In this document: one piece after another, positions 53,573 through 61,853 of the stretch
Position numbering within the stretch: the stretch's first letter is position 1
How the letters are laid out: each line of letters starts with the position of its first letter
Assembly: GCF_007097525.1 (NCBI RefSeq)
Contig: NZ_VKDD01000001.1
Coordinates: 135,554 to 199,553, forward strand
Direction: 5' to 3'
Length of the DNA: 64,000 nt
Source: Thalassomonas sp. M1454
GTDB taxonomy: Bacteria; Pseudomonadota; Gammaproteobacteria; Enterobacterales; Alteromonadaceae
Notes under the pieces: model-generated
What the model was told of the DNA's origin: nothing
Databases searched by the model: none
Seen by the model: the letters and a program-made list of their open reading frames with translations, nothing else
Program-made: the position numbers and the translations under genes

Positions 53573-56500
53573 TTATTTGTTTTTTAAAATTAATGCGTTC
53601 GATATTTCTTTCTCAATACCTCTATATTTTCTACTTCTAATTTGACGAATATTATCGACGCTTAGTCCGGTAAATTGACTTAGTTGTATAGAAGTAATTG
53701 GAATGATTGGATTTTCTGCGAATGCATCTTGTATATAGTACAGTTGAGTTGAATCCGGACTTGCATGTCCTTGGATAGCCGAGTATTGCCAAACTTCTCT
53801 ATACGATGTGTAGTTATTATTATTAAATTTTTGACTAGCAAAATAATGTCGAATACTTCTTAAGGTGATTGGCCGTCCAATAATTTCTTGGATCTTTAAA
53901 TTAAGAGTATTTTTAAATTGATTATAGGTTGGCTGATTTAAGGATAAACCTTCTCGATCAAATATTGCTGCTTGTTTTGCTAGCTTCTTTCCAGTTTTAG
54001 GATCAACGATACTTTTAATTTCATATAGCAACGATAAAGTTTCGTCACTAAGTTCATTAAAGGAAAAAACTCGACGGCTGTGCCTGTTTTTTAAACGTTT
54101 TAATGCATTATTTCTGAAAATAATATGGCTAAATTTTTCACTTACATCTCGATTGATCAAATAATATATTTCGCTTACCCTTGCCCCCGTATCTATTAAT
54201 AAAGAGATAAATAACTTTTCTTTATCTTCAAATATATTATTTGTAACAAGCTTCTTAATCTCTTCTTCGCTGAAGACATTAGTATTCACATGAATCTCTT
54301 TGTGAAAATTAGAGCTAAAAGGAATTGGAGATTTACCTAAACCTAAAACTAAGAAGCGCTGCAAGTTCATTAGTACTGGATGGCTATTCTCTGTGGAATT
54401 TTCCCCATCTAGTATTTCTTCAAAAGTTTCAGCTTGATCATACTCGTCACCAACAAAAATATTAAGAAGTTGACTATAATCTAGGGCTAGAAGTGACGGC
54501 TCAGCTAAATATTGGCATATCGTAGATACTGCTGGGCTTCCTGCCTTTACAGTTCCTGTATCGATCATCAACTGGCCCCATTGAGTATAGAAATTTGTTA
54601 AAGGGCAGCAACTCAACTCATGTTTAGTTAGTACTTTCTGCAATTCTATTCGATACTCGCTAGCTCGCATTGCATTGTAGTTGTTTCGTATATCGTTTAT
54701 TTCGTGAATGAAAGACAAGAACTCTTCAGAATTACTACTAATTTTAAAGTTACGCTTTTCTTTAAACGGTTTAGAGTTCGCAGGAATATTCTGCCTAGGA
54801 AATAATACGTTACCAATGCGCTGATTCCATTCACTCGGCGAGGAATAGAATAAAGCGCTGTACTTTCCAAGTTTTTTCACTTTATCAACAGTTATTCGGG
54901 TATTTGTAATGGCTGATATTTCATTTTTGACTTTCTCAATTACTGGCGTCGAAATAGTAATTTTAGAAGTAGATAACTTTTTTCTAAAAGTTTTAATAAA
55001 GGCAAGAATATTCGTTGAAGGAAACCAATTGTATTGACTTTTACCATGCGTTATTGGGAAGTAATATTGACCATTTCTAATTTCGGCTGGCACACTTATC
55101 ATCTCGATAAACTGGGCTAGAGAAACATATTTAGGCAAATTACGGAGTAAAGCCGAAAAATAGTTTAATACGACAATTTCCTTGAATTTTTTATCGTTAT
55201 TTACATCAATTAAATCAAACAATCTCGCGTCTACAGACTTATGAACGATTAAAAACTGCTGAGCTGATGCCAATTCTTTAAACGATTTTATATATTTTAA
55301 TTCGTCGCCAACATTACGCCAAAGAACGAGGGGCTTTAGATTAAAGTATTTATAATATTCATCAATTCTCTGCTGAATCAGACTTTTTACTTTTCCTTGA
55401 ATCCTATTGGGAGCTTGTTCCGCGCACTGCTCCATTGACTGCTTTTCTATATCTGAAATTAGTACTGCATTACTCTTGGATAAAAGCCTTGGGATATGCT
55501 CATTTAAATATGTATCAACTAATTTTTTAGCTTTTCTTTTCTCTTTATCAACCCTCTTTTCTCTGTCACTTGATCCAAACTTGTTAGTAGATATTTCGAA
55601 GTGGTGATTAAGCTTTAAAACATCAGAATTTATACCTCGCAGCCCTTTTACAGCTGTAATTTTTAAAATATCACTAGCAAAGTATTCCAACCCATTCTTT
55701 ACTGGCTTTAATAGTATTTGGATATTGATTGGATTATTTATATTTAGAGGATCTTGGCCTTTTTCTAAATGACCTAAAAGGTTATTTATGTATTCGCGAG
55801 GTACCTTTTGTTTGGTCAAGTAAGACGATAAAAAGTATCTATTAAAATTTGCGGGCAGATCAAACTCCGGCCCCCAAAAATTTTGAAGAACAGATCGTGA
55901 TATTCCTTCAAGATTTTCATTCTCTATCACAAAAAAGAAAGGTTTATAATGTGCTTTTTGAGGTTTTGCCGTGTAGTTAATATTACCGGCTAAAGTAGCA
56001 TTATGAGGGTAAATTCTTTCTACTAAATTAGCTAAATGACTTTGATAATTTTCGATCTGGCATTTTAATAACGAAACTACTGGCACAAACCTTAAATTAT
56101 TTGTGTCGGTCTTCTTATCGGAAATAGCTAGCAACTCTTCTTCCAAAAAGAAAAAGTTCCGCTCATTAAACACATCATTAACAGCTCTGTGCCCGGTTAA
56201 AAGCATGGCTATTGTTGCTACATATAAAGTGTATTCGTTATGATATTCAATTAAACTATGAATACTCCGATCTTTTACTTTCAACTCTGATATTTTCTTG
56301 TTCTTGCACTTTACCCAGTCAACTAACTTGTCCTCATCGATCGCAAATCGCGATCCTATATAACCAGGCTTCATTGGTTGTTCTACAAAGTGGATACCAT
56401 GAACCAGTTCCATTGCGCAGGTATAAACATGATAAATTTTAGATAATTCAATATGGGTATAATAAATTCCTGTCGGAGGGCGATAATTTGAAATCGGCGT

Positions 56501-57784
56501 CATCAGCGTGGCGACCAATTCATCTTTACACTGTCTATAAAATGCGTTGAATCTAAATTCTCGAATCAACCTCAAATCGATTCTATTACCTAACCTACCG
56601 CGAAGTTTTTCTATTACTTTTTTAATACATGCTAGATTTTCACTTGTACCAAACTCCTGATCTTGATACGTATCTAAAAGCTCTCGAATACCAGCCGAAC
56701 AAGAAAACTCCAAGTGAGTTTGATGGCCTTTCTTAATAAAACGACCGTTAGCAACTTGGTCGATTCTTTTTTCACCCAACACGGGAACTCTGAAAAAATA
56801 GCTGCCCGATGCCATAACTAATATTTGGTTTGCTGATAAAGAAGATATCTCACTAGTATCAAAATTTTGAGTAACACTAACTCGGTCTAGCCAGGTTGGG
56901 TCAAGCCCAAGCTCCAAGCATAGCATCAGCGAAAAGCATGCTTTTTTATCAGAGTTATTATCGCTAGTTTTATGAATCGAATTTAGTTGCCCGTAAATAG
57001 CGATGGCTTCCTCATTCATCAGAACCCAGCGAGATTGCTGAGGGAAGTTATTTTGTAAGGGGTCTCGGCTATTGTCACCGATATTAAGAGCCTTGTATTT
57101 AAAAGAGTTTTCGATTGCCAAAGATAAGTTAGACCGAGTGCTAGAAACTTTTAACTCATTTTCCCCTACAGGCCAAAATGCTTTAACCATATCTTTTACC
57201 GCATAAAAAGCAGCCTCTATATACCCAAAATAGGTTTTATTTGAAGCCGTATTAGTATCCGTATAAAGGAATTTTTCCAACTGTTCGAGGAGTAACTGAG
57301 CCTTTGATTTAAAGTCAGTTTTACGTTTTATCGCTTTTAAATTTAATCTAGCGGTTACATTATTGACTAAGTCCGCATTGCCAAGGAGTAACCTTATTTT
57401 ATTCGCTTTATTATTAAATATAGGCAATTGTCCACCGTGCAATATGGAGCAGCATATAATTGATATGAAGTCATTGCCAGAGTCCCAAATATCTTCATCA
57501 ATTTCTTGGAATAAATAATAAATAGGGTAGTCAGCGTGGGTATGATTTTCTTCAAAAGAATGTAGCTGCAACTTCTCATGCTCAAAAGAATCCATTTCTC
57601 TCAATAAAGGAATAAAAACTGATGCATCAGGGAGTCGTTCACTTATATCTTTTAGCCTAGAGATTAGAATATTAAACTTTGGTAAATTCGTAGGAGTAGT
57701 GTCACCGTTAAAGGTTAAACTAAAAGCACAGCTAAGATCTTTAACTGCGTATGGAAGGGTTATGTTTTCATTTATTTCATTCAT
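53573..57784 (-). CDS. Giant tyrosine recombinase (1403 residues)
   Basis: The C-terminal 220 residues form a tyrosine-recombinase catalytic domain: Arg near 1202 (DTGARVSEIYYL), Lys near 1232 (KRLKNRHSRR), Arg near 1312 (LRSIRHYFAS), His near 1340 (IQGHASPD) and nucleophile Tyr near 1349 (STQLYY). The usual His three residues before the second Arg is Arg here. A helix-turn-helix-like tail follows (SIQLSQFTGLSVDNIRQIRS). The preceding 1180 residues have no domain I recognise and are three to four times longer than in normal integrases. It heads a three-gene operon and starts at an ATG with AAGGA upstream. The frame is uninterrupted, so it is probably functional. Confidence 0.85.
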   Translation of the reverse strand: MNEINENITLPYAVKDLSCAFSLTFNGDTTPTNLPKFNILISRLKDISERLPDASVFIPLLREMDSFEHEKLQLHSFEENHTHADYPIYYLFQEIDEDIWDSGNDFISIICCSILHGGQLPIFNNKANKIRLLLGNADLVNNVTARLNLKAIKRKTDFKSKAQLLLEQLEKFLYTDTNTASNKTYFGYIEAAFYAVKDMVKAFWPVGENELKVSSTRSNLSLAIENSFKYKALNIGDNSRDPLQNNFPQQSRWVLMNEEAIAIYGQLNSIHKTSDNNSDKKACFSLMLCLELGLDPTWLDRVSVTQNFDTSEISSLSANQILVMASGSYFFRVPVLGEKRIDQVANGRFIKKGHQTHLEFSCSAGIRELLDTYQDQEFGTSENLACIKKVIEKLRGRLGNRIDLRLIREFRFNAFYRQCKDELVATLMTPISNYRPPTGIYYTHIELSKIYHVYTCAMELVHGIHFVEQPMKPGYIGSRFAIDEDKLVDWVKCKNKKISELKVKDRSIHSLIEYHNEYTLYVATIAMLLTGHRAVNDVFNERNFFFLEEELLAISDKKTDTNNLRFVPVVSLLKCQIENYQSHLANLVERIYPHNATLAGNINYTAKPQKAHYKPFFFVIENENLEGISRSVLQNFWGPEFDLPANFNRYFLSSYLTKQKVPREYINNLLGHLEKGQDPLNINNPINIQILLKPVKNGLEYFASDILKITAVKGLRGINSDVLKLNHHFEISTNKFGSSDREKRVDKEKRKAKKLVDTYLNEHIPRLLSKSNAVLISDIEKQSMEQCAEQAPNRIQGKVKSLIQQRIDEYYKYFNLKPLVLWRNVGDELKYIKSFKELASAQQFLIVHKSVDARLFDLIDVNNDKKFKEIVVLNYFSALLRNLPKYVSLAQFIEMISVPAEIRNGQYYFPITHGKSQYNWFPSTNILAFIKTFRKKLSTSKITISTPVIEKVKNEISAITNTRITVDKVKKLGKYSALFYSSPSEWNQRIGNVLFPRQNIPANSKPFKEKRNFKISSNSEEFLSFIHEINDIRNNYNAMRASEYRIELQKVLTKHELSCCPLTNFYTQWGQLMIDTGTVKAGSPAVSTICQYLAEPSLLALDYSQLLNIFVGDEYDQAETFEEILDGENSTENSHPVLMNLQRFLVLGLGKSPIPFSSNFHKEIHVNTNVFSEEEIKKLVTNNIFEDKEKLFISLLIDTGARVSEIYYLINRDVSEKFSHIIFRNNALKRLKNRHSRRVFSFNELSDETLSLLYEIKSIVDPKTGKKLAKQAAIFDREGLSLNQPTYNQFKNTLNLKIQEIIGRPITLRSIRHYFASQKFNNNNYTSYREVWQYSAIQGHASPDSTQLYYIQDAFAENPIIPITSIQLSQFTGLSVDNIRQIRSRKYRGIEKEISNALILKNK

Positions 57785-58070
57785 TTTAAATAGTCCTTAA
57801 TTAGTCCTATCTAAATACCTGTGTAACTTTTTCTGAAAATACGCAAAAAATATTCAAAAAAACGAAATAAACAACAAATACCTAATAAAACAAATAAATG
57901 CAGCATAAATAACTAATAAAATAGATTTATATAGAATTATAAACTACAAAAATCTCTGATTTATTTTTGTTTAACGATTAAGAGTGGTGTTATTTAAAGC
58001 TTTCTCTTAAAGTTAAGCTGGAATGAACTTCAAATTTAGTGAATTTTACGATTGAATTGAAATTTAGAAA
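57785..58070. repeat. AT-rich upstream region of the giant recombinase with two sets of direct repeats
   Basis: TAGTCCT occurs at 57790-57796 and 57801-57807, 11 bases apart (one helical turn); on the coding strand the first of these is the AAGGACTA that forms the ribosome-binding site, so a bound protein could block translation. A 20-base unit occurs at 57876-57895 and 57907-57926 with 17 matches (AAATA.CTAATAAAA..). These are candidates for recombinase or regulator binding sites. No gene is present in the stretch. Confidence 0.45.
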
Positions 58071-58145
58071 TGGCGCTCTCGGCAGGAATCGAACCTGCAA
58101 CCTAGACTCCGGAGGTCCATGTGATATCCATTTCACCACGAGAGC
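58071..58145 (-). tRNA. tRNA-Arg(CCG), complete, carried on the island
   Basis: The minus strand folds into a full cloverleaf of 75 bases including an encoded CCA: acceptor GCTCTCG/CGAGAGC, D arm GTGA/TCAC, anticodon stem TGGAC/GTCTA around loop CTCCGGA (anticodon CCG), T stem GCAGG/CCTGC with loop TTCGATT. It reads the Arg codon CGG, the same as the tRNA broken at 40981, but its body sequence is clearly different. It lies between the giant recombinase gene and the two small paralogous genes. Confidence 0.93.
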
Positions 58146-58221
58146 GCATTAAGGAGGGATTCTATTAGATATTCCTTGTTATATCCATAGAGACTTATGC
58201 ATTTTAACTATAAATTACTAT

Positions 58222-58569
58222 TTATTGAGTCTGCTCAATACGATTCATCAAATCTACAATAAAAGCCTCTTCAATATCTTTAATGCAATAAGCTTCAAGA
58301 TCTATATTTCCTTCTACTAATTGATCTAATACCAAAGCTAAAATGACTTCTTGGTTATTAATTTTTGGTAAATTGTAATACTCATATAGATTAAAATTAC
58401 GAGTAACGTTCATAGATCTAATTAGCTTTATTGTTATTTCATCAGCTAAACTTTTATAGTGATTAACTATAGTCTTTTGACGGATTTTTAGTTGTAGCAA
58501 TGCTGATAACAACTTAGTACTTTCACTTTGGATTCTACCAATTTCTTCAATATCATTAACTGTTTTCAT
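58222..58569 (-). CDS. Small helical protein, paralogue A of a tandem pair
   Basis: The protein has 115 residues and no signal peptide or membrane helix. It is mostly helical with a central LYEYYNLPKINNQEVILALV segment. It aligns over its whole length with the adjacent 115-residue protein, sharing MK..ND at the start, a TI..H(K) motif near 35, LPK..N.E near 69 and a MN motif near the end. It has an excellent AAGGA-type ribosome-binding site. I do not recognise the family. It belongs to the minus-strand group with the integrase. Confidence 0.6.
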   Translation of the reverse strand: MKTVNDIEEIGRIQSESTKLLSALLQLKIRQKTIVNHYKSLADEITIKLIRSMNVTRNFNLYEYYNLPKINNQEVILALVLDQLVEGNIDLEAYCIKDIEEAFIVDLMNRIEQTQ

Positions 58570-58601
58570 ATCCTGTCCTTTCTTAACATATTAAAAATTT
58601 T

Positions 58602-58949
58602 CTAATTACTTGTATTATTCATGTTCATAATTAATTCATAAAATTCACATTTAACCTCCTTAAAACTTACCTCTAAATATGGGTAGTGACCTTTAACCAT
58701 ATAATCAACAACCCAAGCATATATAGCTTCGTAATTTCCTAATTTAGGTAATCCTAAAAAGGAACTAAGCTGACCATTTTCTTGCAGATATAAATTTCTA
58801 TAAAGCTTGTCGGATATTCTAGTTGCTTCTAATTTATGTCTTTCAATAGTCCTAAACTTTACCCCTTCAAGTAATACTTTTTTACTCGATAGATAATCAA
58901 TTTTTTGAACCACGCGTTTAACATTATTTGCATCATTAAAGTCTTTCAT
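58602..58949 (-). CDS. Small helical protein, paralogue B of a tandem pair
   Basis: The protein has 115 residues, the same length as its neighbour, from which it is separated by 32 bases. The conserved middle reads FLGLPKLGNYEAIYAWVVDY, and the N-terminal half is helical and basic (RTIERHKLEATRISDKLYR). A CGGAG ribosome-binding site precedes the ATG, 26 bases from the integrase stop. The pair probably arose by duplication and diverged strongly. No function is known to me; small paired proteins beside an integrase can be regulators, anti-defence proteins or toxin-antitoxin partners, none of which I can support. Confidence 0.6.
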   Translation of the reverse strand: MKDFNDANNVKRVVQKIDYLSSKKVLLEGVKFRTIERHKLEATRISDKLYRNLYLQENGQLSSFLGLPKLGNYEAIYAWVVDYMVKGHYPYLEVSFKEVKCEFYELIMNMNNTSN

Positions 58950-58975
58950 ATTCGTACTCCGAAATAAGTAGTAAG

Positions 58976-60139
58976 TTATTTAACATCCTTTATAAAGCGT
59001 TCAAATCTTTTTCCATCCTCTCTAGTTATGTTTGGAACAAACTTGCTATATGTTCTAAACAGCATTTCTGTTGTTGAATGCCCAAGTTGTTTTGCTATCC
59101 ATTCAGGTGATTCGCCCGATGATAACCATAAAGATGCAGCGGTATGACGAGTCTCATACATTCTTCTTGGTTTCATCTTTAATAAACGCAGTGCTGGATG
59201 CCAAATTCTCTTACTTATATTGTTATTATTTAATGGATTACCCTGGTTATTACAAAAGATATAATCATCTTCATCGGTAAATAAGCTTGTCTTTTTATGC
59301 TCAAGCAAGGAGTTAAAGACTAGCTGTGACAACTCAATTGAACGGTATGACTTTTCTGTTTTAGGCTCTAAAACTTCTCCATTTACGATTACCCTTTGAA
59401 CATATAAAAGGCGTTTCGATTCATCAAAATCACTCCATTTGAATCCATATATTTCTGCAGATCTAACCCCTGTAAAAAATCGAGTGATAAAATAAATACG
59501 ATAGTCTGAACGTATAATGGATAAAAATAACTTTACCTCTTCAATTGATAGAGGATTTACCTCTACTCGATCTTTTTTTAGTGGTTTTATTTTCCGAGTT
59601 GGGTCTTCAAATTTGAACCTTTCAGCACCTTCTTTAATTACTGTTGATAGCTTTGAAATCATCTTATTAATATGGTTCTTACCTAATAAAACATCCGCTC
59701 TACCTTTCGTATGAATTAGATTTGATCTAAAAATCAATAGATCAGATTTAGTAATTTCATCGAGTCGTTTATTACCTAAACTTGGCAAAATATAATTTTC
59801 AAACATGCCATTAATAGTTTTGTAATAAGTAATCCTCCAAGGTGCTGAGTTTTCCTGAAGCCAAATTTGATAAAAATTGAATAACGTAGGTATTGAACTA
59901 CCAAGCTCTTTACTTTGAGAGTTAATATTTTCGAATTTGTGTAATTTCTTCGATTTAGGAAAATAACGCCCATAATCTAGCTGACCTAAGACAATTTCAG
60001 CTTCAATTTTTTGTAATATCTTTTCAGCCTGCTTCCTATTGCTTTGACTATCAACTAGCTTAGTTGTCTCTCTGCATCGAATCCCAAGATACATAAAATC
60101 AAAAACTAGCTTGCCATTTCTTTCTCTGATAGATGACAT
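58976..60139 (-). CDS. int: Phage-type tyrosine integrase
   Basis: The protein has 387 residues with the normal three-part layout. An arm-binding N-terminus of the DUF3596 type (SIRERNGKLVFDFMYLGIRC) is followed by a SAM-like core-binding domain (about 85-180) and the catalytic domain: Arg in FFTGVRSAEIYGF near 226, Arg in MYETRHTAASL near 326, His in QLGHSTTEML and Tyr in FRTYSKFVP near 360. Tyr replaces the first His of the HxxR box, which is common in this group. A GGGGCGG ribosome-binding site precedes the ATG. It is preceded by the excisionase-like gene 9 bases upstream. Confidence 0.92.
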   Translation of the reverse strand: MSSIRERNGKLVFDFMYLGIRCRETTKLVDSQSNRKQAEKILQKIEAEIVLGQLDYGRYFPKSKKLHKFENINSQSKELGSSIPTLFNFYQIWLQENSAPWRITYYKTINGMFENYILPSLGNKRLDEITKSDLLIFRSNLIHTKGRADVLLGKNHINKMISKLSTVIKEGAERFKFEDPTRKIKPLKKDRVEVNPLSIEEVKLFLSIIRSDYRIYFITRFFTGVRSAEIYGFKWSDFDESKRLLYVQRVIVNGEVLEPKTEKSYRSIELSQLVFNSLLEHKKTSLFTDEDDYIFCNNQGNPLNNNNISKRIWHPALRLLKMKPRRMYETRHTAASLWLSSGESPEWIAKQLGHSTTEMLFRTYSKFVPNITREDGKRFERFIKDVK

Positions 60140-60148
60140 AACCGCCCC

Positions 60149-60361
60149 TTATTGCAAAGAAATCATAAGGTCATTATTCATGTTTGTTGAAAGCATTGTT
60201 TCTTCAACTTGCTCCCAGATGTAAAGAATTTTACGGCCACCAAACGGACGAATATAATGCCGACCTTCAATAAGAACAGAATCTTTTAATCTGGTAGTTA
60301 TTGTTCTAGGTTCATATTTAATTCGTTCAGATAATTCATTAGTTGTTAAATAAGTTTGCAT
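60149..60361 (-). CDS. Excisionase-like small DNA-binding protein
   Basis: The protein has 70 residues. LTTNELSERIKYEPRTITTR is a winged-helix/AlpA-type recognition segment, and LIEGRHYIRPFGGRKILYIW supplies the wing. This pattern is typical of recombination directionality factors and of helix-turn-helix proteins beside phage-type integrases. It lies 9 bases upstream of the integrase on the same strand, behind a GGGAG ribosome-binding site, so it is the first gene of that operon. Confidence 0.8.
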   Translation of the reverse strand: MQTYLTTNELSERIKYEPRTITTRLKDSVLIEGRHYIRPFGGRKILYIWEQVEETMLSTNMNNDLMISLQ

Positions 60362-60452
60362 GGCGTGCTCCCAGTAAATGAGTCTCTAAAATCTACTTAC
60401 ATTTAACAATACGAATAAAGAACTAAATATGAACATTTTAATCTTCTAGAGA

Positions 60453-60473
60453 TTATTTATTGATAATAAATAA
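60453..60473. promoter_or_regulatory. Inverted repeat in the divergent xis/regulator promoter region
   Basis: TTATTTAT (60453-60460) and ATAAATAA (60466-60473) form a perfect 8-base dyad around TGATA in the 162-base gap between the excisionase-like gene and the XRE regulator. It is a plausible operator for the small regulator. An AAGAACTAAATA at 60417 recurs as GGAACTAAATA near 60496. Confidence 0.45.
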
Positions 60474-60523
60474 CTTTAGGATTACTTTATATAAAGGAAC
60501 TAAATAATAAGATTTGGATAATT

Positions 60524-60727
60524 ATGATTAAATGTCATCTGTCGAGGATTATGGGTGAAAAACGCTTAAAAATAGCTGATGTTGCTAAAGATACAGGTAT
60601 TAATAGAGGGACTATTACGCGCATGTATCATGAACAATCGCTTAGGGTTGAGTTAGATATAATTGAGAAACTTTGTGTATACTTAGATGTAGGAATAAGT
60701 GATTTATATGAATTAAAAAAGCCTTAA
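60524..60727 (+). CDS. XRE/Cro-type regulator
   Basis: The protein has 67 residues. Nearly the whole protein is a helix-turn-helix of the Cro/CI type: GEKRLKIADVAKDTGINRGT followed by the recognition helix ITRMYHEQSLRVEL and a dimer-like helix ending in LDVGISDLYELKK. It diverges from the excisionase-like gene across an inverted repeat. It is probably the switch that keeps the integrase module silent. It is the last gene of the accessory region. Confidence 0.87.
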   Translation: MIKCHLSRIMGEKRLKIADVAKDTGINRGTITRMYHEQSLRVELDIIEKLCVYLDVGISDLYELKKP

Positions 60728-60869
60728 AAATAAAAAATAGATTTTTCAACATCTCAATAATCGAGCAAAGATAATCATCTTTACTCACGACTAGAAAACA
60801 TAGAGGCTACTTTTCCACTAAAATACCACTAGCATATTCAAAATATTTCGCTTTAAGTTATCGCGAAGG

Positions 60870-61853
60870 TTAGTCCCAGATAAACAAATATTCAATTGTT
60901 TTCTTGTATGTATCTCCCGGCTCTAATACCGAGCTAGGAAAGTTACCTTGATTTATCCCATTCACATACCCTTGAGCCTCAAGGCATGCTCCTTGAAATG
61001 GGGTAAAGCTGCCTTGCAAATATTTACCGGTATAGAGCTGTATAGCAGCTTGGTCGGATGATACTTGTAGACTAATATTATTTTGAGGATTAATTAAGGT
61101 CGCTACAGGCTTAGTATTATCATTAACGATAAAACAATGATCGTAACCTAATCCGCTAGCAATAGTAACGTCACTGGCACTCGCTTCAATTGTACCAATA
61201 TTTTGTAGCTCTCTTAGATCAAAGTCCGAATTACTTACCGATTTAACCTCGCCAGTTGGTAAATTGTCTGAGGTTTTAGGTAAATAGTTATCAGCATTAA
61301 TTTGTACATTTAATTCATGCGCACTTTGAGCACCTAAACTAAAATAGGCATGGTTGGTAAGGTTAATTGGTGTCGCCTTATTGGTCGTGGCTACATAGTT
61401 AATTTGTAAGCGGTTATCATCAAACAATACGTATTCAACAATGATGCTTAAATCGCCAGGAAATCCTGTTTTCATATCAGGACAAGTTAGTGAGTACTTA
61501 ACCACATTGTTTTGATTATTTTCATTATCAACTTGCCAAAAGCGATTAGAAATACTATCAAAACCACTGTGTGAACAATTATCTCCGTCATTTTTTTGTA
61601 GGTGATAACAAGTGTTATCTAATGAAAATTTGGCTCCACTAATTCGGTTACTGACTCTGCCACAAGTAGCCCCTAGGTAGTATTCATCATCAATAAAATT
61701 ATCAGCTTCCTGATGAGTTACTAACATTTCCTCTAAAGAGCCATCGACGGGAATTTTAATCGATACAATACGGGCACCAAAGTTAGCTACCGTTACTTGC
61801 ATGCCATTACTATTGGTTAATATCTGTTGCTTAATACTCATATCAATAGCCAT
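60870..61853 (-). CDS. galM: Galactose mutarotase (aldose 1-epimerase)
   Basis: The protein has 327 residues. GalM motifs are present: FGARIVSIKIP near 26, CGRVSNRISGAKF near 86, the catalytic His in NLTNHAYFSLG near 167 and the catalytic Glu in GACLEAQGYVNG near 295. It interconverts alpha- and beta-D-galactose. It overlaps galE by 11 bases, making it the last gene of the galKEM operon. An internal ATG four codons in is an alternative start. Its stop codon is 9 bases from the presumed right end of the island. Confidence 0.93.
   Translation of the reverse strand: MAIDMSIKQQILTNSNGMQVTVANFGARIVSIKIPVDGSLEEMLVTHQEADNFIDDEYYLGATCGRVSNRISGAKFSLDNTCYHLQKNDGDNCSHSGFDSISNRFWQVDNENNQNNVVKYSLTCPDMKTGFPGDLSIIVEYVLFDDNRLQINYVATTNKATPINLTNHAYFSLGAQSAHELNVQINADNYLPKTSDNLPTGEVKSVSNSDFDLRELQNIGTIEASASDVTIASGLGYDHCFIVNDNTKPVATLINPQNNISLQVSSDQAAIQLYTGKYLQGSFTPFQGACLEAQGYVNGINQGNFPSSVLEPGDTYKKTIEYLFIWD

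Larger units (their letters stand above)
41020..60860. mobile_element. Accessory island between a broken tRNA-Arg and galM
   Basis: The block starts at the junction inside the tRNA anticodon loop and ends somewhere in the 140 bases between the XRE regulator (60727) and galM (60870). It contains two tyrosine recombinases, an excisionase-like gene, a complete tRNA, metal-efflux cargo and decayed sequence, while both flanks look like core genes. No flanking direct repeat longer than 7 bases was found by eye, so the right end is approximate. It may be a composite of at least two elements: one with the giant recombinase and one with the phage-type integrase. Confidence 0.6.

Noticed and set aside
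41013-58113. CTCCGGA at both tRNAs as a proven attachment repeat
   Set aside because: It is only 7 bases, part of the universal CCG anticodon loop and nearly palindromic, so it would match by necessity; joining the outer flanks does not rebuild a tRNA.
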